In this document: piece after piece, positions 21,217 to 22,877 of the stretch
Layout: each line of letters opens with the position of its first letter
How positions within the stretch are numbered: the first letter of the stretch is position 1
IMG/VR virus record: IMGVR_UViG_3300042731_004366
Coordinates: 1 to 22,877 of that record
From: a virus
Strand: one strand, 5' to 3'
DNA: 22,877 bases
Translations under genes and position numbers: made by a program
Notes under the pieces: generated by a model
Told to the model about the DNA's origin: nothing
What the model saw: the letters and a program-made list of their open reading frames with translations, nothing else
Database searches by the model: none

Positions 21217-21612
21217 ATGGCTATTGTAGCGAAACACGGCAAAAACTCATTGATCTATATCAATGGGTCCGAGGTCATCGGGGCAAACGCCTGGTCATTA
21301 TCTGTCGATCACGAGGCGGCTGAGTACGCCGTCTTTGGCGATGATTGGAAAAGCAATTTATCTGGACTGCTGGGTTGGTCGGGCAGCGTCACGGCCTGGA
21401 GCGATCACGATGCAAAGATCTTACAGACCGCCGCTGTGTATGACGGCACGTTGCCGCTTCTGGTGTATGACGACAGAACGGATAACACAACGTATTATAG
21501 CGGCAATGCGATCTTTGGATTCTCGTCAGACGCGGGCATGGCGGCCGTAGTCGGCCAGTCGGCTAGCTTTACCGGCTCGGGTGAGCTGTCCGTTACCGGC
21601 TTCTCGGCATAA
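21217..21612 (+). CDS. major tail protein (tail tube)
   Basis: Protein of 131 residues consistent with a siphovirus tail tube subunit. Its pattern of strands (SLIYINGSEVIGANAWSLSV, AEYAVFGDDWKSNLSG, then GSVTAWSDHDAKILQTAAVY and a closing AVVGQSASFTGSGELSVTG) matches the short beta-barrel family with the W-S-G-S-V-T turn and a helix between strands. It precedes the tail chaperone and tape measure genes, the expected order. TAGGAG lies eight bases before ATG 21217. It is a plausible target of the glycosyltransferase encoded just upstream. Confidence 0.75.
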   Translation: MAIVAKHGKNSLIYINGSEVIGANAWSLSVDHEAAEYAVFGDDWKSNLSGLLGWSGSVTAWSDHDAKILQTAAVYDGTLPLLVYDDRTDNTTYYSGNAIFGFSSDAGMAAVVGQSASFTGSGELSVTGFSA

Positions 21613-21631
21613 TCCAAATTGAGAGGGAGCG

Positions 21632-22018
21632 ATGGCAGAAAAAAAACGCAAAAAGCGCAAGATTCAGACATACGTAATTCCCGCTGACGACTTTATAGTC
21701 GAGGCAGAGGACGGAACAGAATTCGCGCCGCACAAAGGCGAAACGGTGACGCTGCGGCGCGATATGTCCTGGAGTGCGTTTCGTATCACGGGCGAGTTGG
21801 CTATGCGGGAATATGCGCCCCGGGCAATTGATCTGCTCAATCAGCAGATCGTTGCCTGGACGCTGACCGATCCTGATAGTGGGGATGAGGACGGAAACCG
21901 CGAGCCGTATCCACAACCGGGAACGGATGAATTTGAGCCGTTTCTGTGGGAAATGGATAACGCGCTCCGTTGGTGGCTGCTGGGCAAAGTTTTCGACAGG
22001 TCGGCACTCCCAAACTGA
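21632..22018 (+). CDS. tail assembly chaperone G
   Basis: Protein of 128 residues with a basic start (KKRKKRKIQT), a short beta domain and a helical, acidic second half (WEMDNALRWWLLGKVFDR). Position between tail tube and tape measure genes is diagnostic for the chaperone that holds the tape measure protein during tail assembly. GAGAGGGAG precedes ATG 21632. The stop TGA 22016-22018 is reached by most ribosomes; some shift at the preceding heptamer to make the longer GT form. Confidence 0.8.
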   Translation: MAEKKRKKRKIQTYVIPADDFIVEAEDGTEFAPHKGETVTLRRDMSWSAFRITGELAMREYAPRAIDLLNQQIVAWTLTDPDSGDEDGNREPYPQPGTDEFEPFLWEMDNALRWWLLGKVFDRSALPN

Positions 22019-22284
22019 CGCAAGTCGCCATATTCAAATTAGCATGTGGCGACAAAGACGCGCCGGCGGAACCGCTACAGCTCAAAGAGGGGGTTGTCTG
22101 CCGTTTTTATGGCTGTCTGCCATCACAGCTAGATGGAGAGGACATGACTCGCGTTTTGCAGAATATGCGGGCCGTCAAGCTGTTTGAGTCGGTCGGTTCG
22201 TGGTATCATGGCAGATCGACAGGCCCGCCGCCTGCCTTTATCGCAGATCTGATTCAGCGCGACTTTGAGGAAAGCCAGAAATAA
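21632..22284 (+). CDS. tail assembly chaperone GT, made by -1 frameshift
   Basis: Fusion product of 217 residues: all 128 residues of G, then 89 residues read in the -1 frame from 22015 to the TAA at 22282-22284. The shift occurs at CCCAAAC (22009-22015) immediately before the G stop. The T part (LTQVAIFKLACGDKDAP to DLIQRDFEESQK) has no ribosome site of its own. In lambda and many other siphoviruses the G and GT proteins act together at a fixed ratio to fold and load the tape measure protein. The stop overlaps the tape measure start (TAATG). Confidence 0.8.
22009..22053 (+). promoter_or_regulatory. -1 frameshift site: slippery heptamer and stimulatory hairpin
   Basis: The heptamer C-CCA-AAC (22009-22015) has the X-XXY-YYZ form, with zero-frame codons CCA and AAC followed at once by the TGA stop. 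Eight bases after the heptamer a seven-base-pair perfect stem begins, GTCGCCA (22024-22030) with TGGCGAC (22047-22053), loop 16. Spacing and stem are those of bacterial -1 frameshift signals. Confidence 0.8.
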
Positions 22285-22877
22285 TGCCTAGCAAACACGA
22301 AATAGAGCTAATTCTAAAAGCGACTGACAAAGCATCGAAAACGCTTGATAAAACACGGGGCGGAATGAATGATTTGGTTAAGGGCATTCAGGCCGGTGTT
22401 GCCGCGTTCGGCTTGCTCAAGGCGGCTCAAGTTGCGGTAGATTTTACCAAGTTCGGCGCCTCTGTCCAGATGGCCGAACAGCGATTTACGGCATTTGCGG
22501 GTGGGTCGGCCGAGGCAGCGCAATACCTCGCGGCATTCAACAAAGCCACCGACGGCACGGTTGACCGTATGGCGGCGATGCAATCAGCCGGCAAAATGCT
22601 GCAAATGGGCCTGGTCGATAACGCCGACGAACTGGGCCTCATGGCGGCAATGGCGACCAAATTGGGCGACCAGACCGCCGATGCTGGGGCACGTATCAGC
22701 GACTTTAGCATGATGCTTGCTAACACCTCGATCCCACGCCTCGACAATTTCGGCATCTCCTCCGGCAAAGTCCGCCAACGCATCAATGAACTACTCGAAA
22801 CGGGACAAGCACTATCCCGCGAAGAGGCGTTCAAGATGGCGGTCATGGAAGAGGGCAGCAAGGCGCTGGCCACGCTA
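22284..22877 (+). CDS. tape measure protein (5' part, runs off the window)
   Basis: The first 198 residues of a gene that stays open to the last base. It begins PSKHEIELILKATDKASKTL, then a hydrophobic helix (IQAGVAAFGLLKAAQVAVDF) and helical, Ala/Met-rich sequence (SAEAAQYLAAFNKATDGTVD, GLMAAMATKLGDQTADAG). This start, the strongly helical composition and the place right after the G/GT chaperone are typical of tape measure proteins, which set tail length and help deliver DNA. It starts at ATG 22284 overlapping the GT stop. Length and C-terminal enzymes cannot be judged. Confidence 0.85.
   Translation, partial: MPSKHEIELILKATDKASKTLDKTRGGMNDLVKGIQAGVAAFGLLKAAQVAVDFTKFGASVQMAEQRFTAFAGGSAEAAQYLAAFNKATDGTVDRMAAMQSAGKMLQMGLVDNADELGLMAAMATKLGDQTADAGARISDFSMMLANTSIPRLDNFGISSGKVRQRINELLETGQALSREEAFKMAVMEEGSKALATL

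Noticed and set aside
21970-22284. A separate gene after the tail chaperone
   Set aside because: There is no ribosome site; the frame is -1 to the chaperone and a slippery heptamer plus hairpin sit at the junction, so it is better read as the T part of GT.
1-22877. CRISPR array, insertion sequence, integrase, attachment site or lysis cassette
   Set aside because: I saw no regular direct repeats, transposase or recombinase motifs, and no endolysin or holin among the genes.

Overview
This window is the late (virion structure) region of a tailed double-stranded DNA phage or prophage, most likely a siphovirus. It contains terminase, portal, MuF-type head protein, a capsid with fused protease, connectors, a tail tube, a frameshifted tail-assembly chaperone and the start of a tape measure gene, with no sheath or baseplate genes. 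All genes but one lie on the + strand, tightly packed with ATGA, GTGA or TAATG junctions and GGAGG-type ribosome binding sites. The host is bacterial. The protein style reminds me of phages and prophages of Chloroflexota, but no marker in the window proves this. No integrase, repressor, replication or lysis gene is visible, so the lifestyle cannot be settled; a lone gene on the opposite strand and a Tat-exported protein hint at temperate ancestry.

Layout. Positions 1-3644 hold a cassette of sugar and group-transfer genes: the tail of an upstream gene, a GT2 glycosyltransferase, a sulfotransferase-like protein, a Tad2/DUF2829-like candidate anti-Thoeris protein, a GT27-like glycosyltransferase with an inserted zinc ribbon, a third glycosyltransferase, a tiny protein resembling the glycyl-radical C-terminus of anaerobic ribonucleotide reductase (NrdD), and a small unknown. 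Positions 3601-7503 hold small and large terminase, a zinc-ribbon protein and the portal. Positions 7562-9465 form an accessory-looking island: a MuF head protein with a C-terminal HELGH metallopeptidase, a translationally coupled small gene (possible immunity or accessory partner), and an opposite-strand small gene with a textbook sigma-70 promoter and an attenuator-like leader. Positions 9465-11055 hold a gp10-like neck protein and several small genes, one with a Tat signal.

Positions 11056-11201 form a three-hairpin leader ending in a terminator-like element that abuts the ribosome binding site of the capsid gene (11202-13574). That gene fuses a prohead protease, an acidic scaffold and a major capsid protein, with an internal start at 11937. 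Positions 13615-17682 hold a repeat-rich membrane-anchored fibre-like protein, a tandem duplication of about 120-residue decoration-like proteins, and a LamG-type lectin. Positions 17682-19254 hold a connector, a tail terminator candidate and a small acidic protein. Positions 19263-21076 are a second modification cassette (methyltransferase, DUF4177-like, GT-B glycosyltransferase). A three-way-junction RNA-like element (21080-21151) lies just before the tail tube gene. The tail chaperone G/GT pair uses a -1 frameshift at CCCAAAC followed by a hairpin, and a tape measure gene runs off the end.

Working model: the head and tail genes are a standard siphovirus late operon, and the glycosyltransferases, sulfotransferase and methyltransferase around them probably decorate virion proteins (capsid, decoration proteins, tail tube) or host-surface sugars. 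The strongest items for follow-up are the MuF-metallopeptidase pair, the attenuator-like leader of the reverse-strand gene, the Tad2-like protein, the free-standing glycyl-radical domain and the structured RNA before the tail tube gene.
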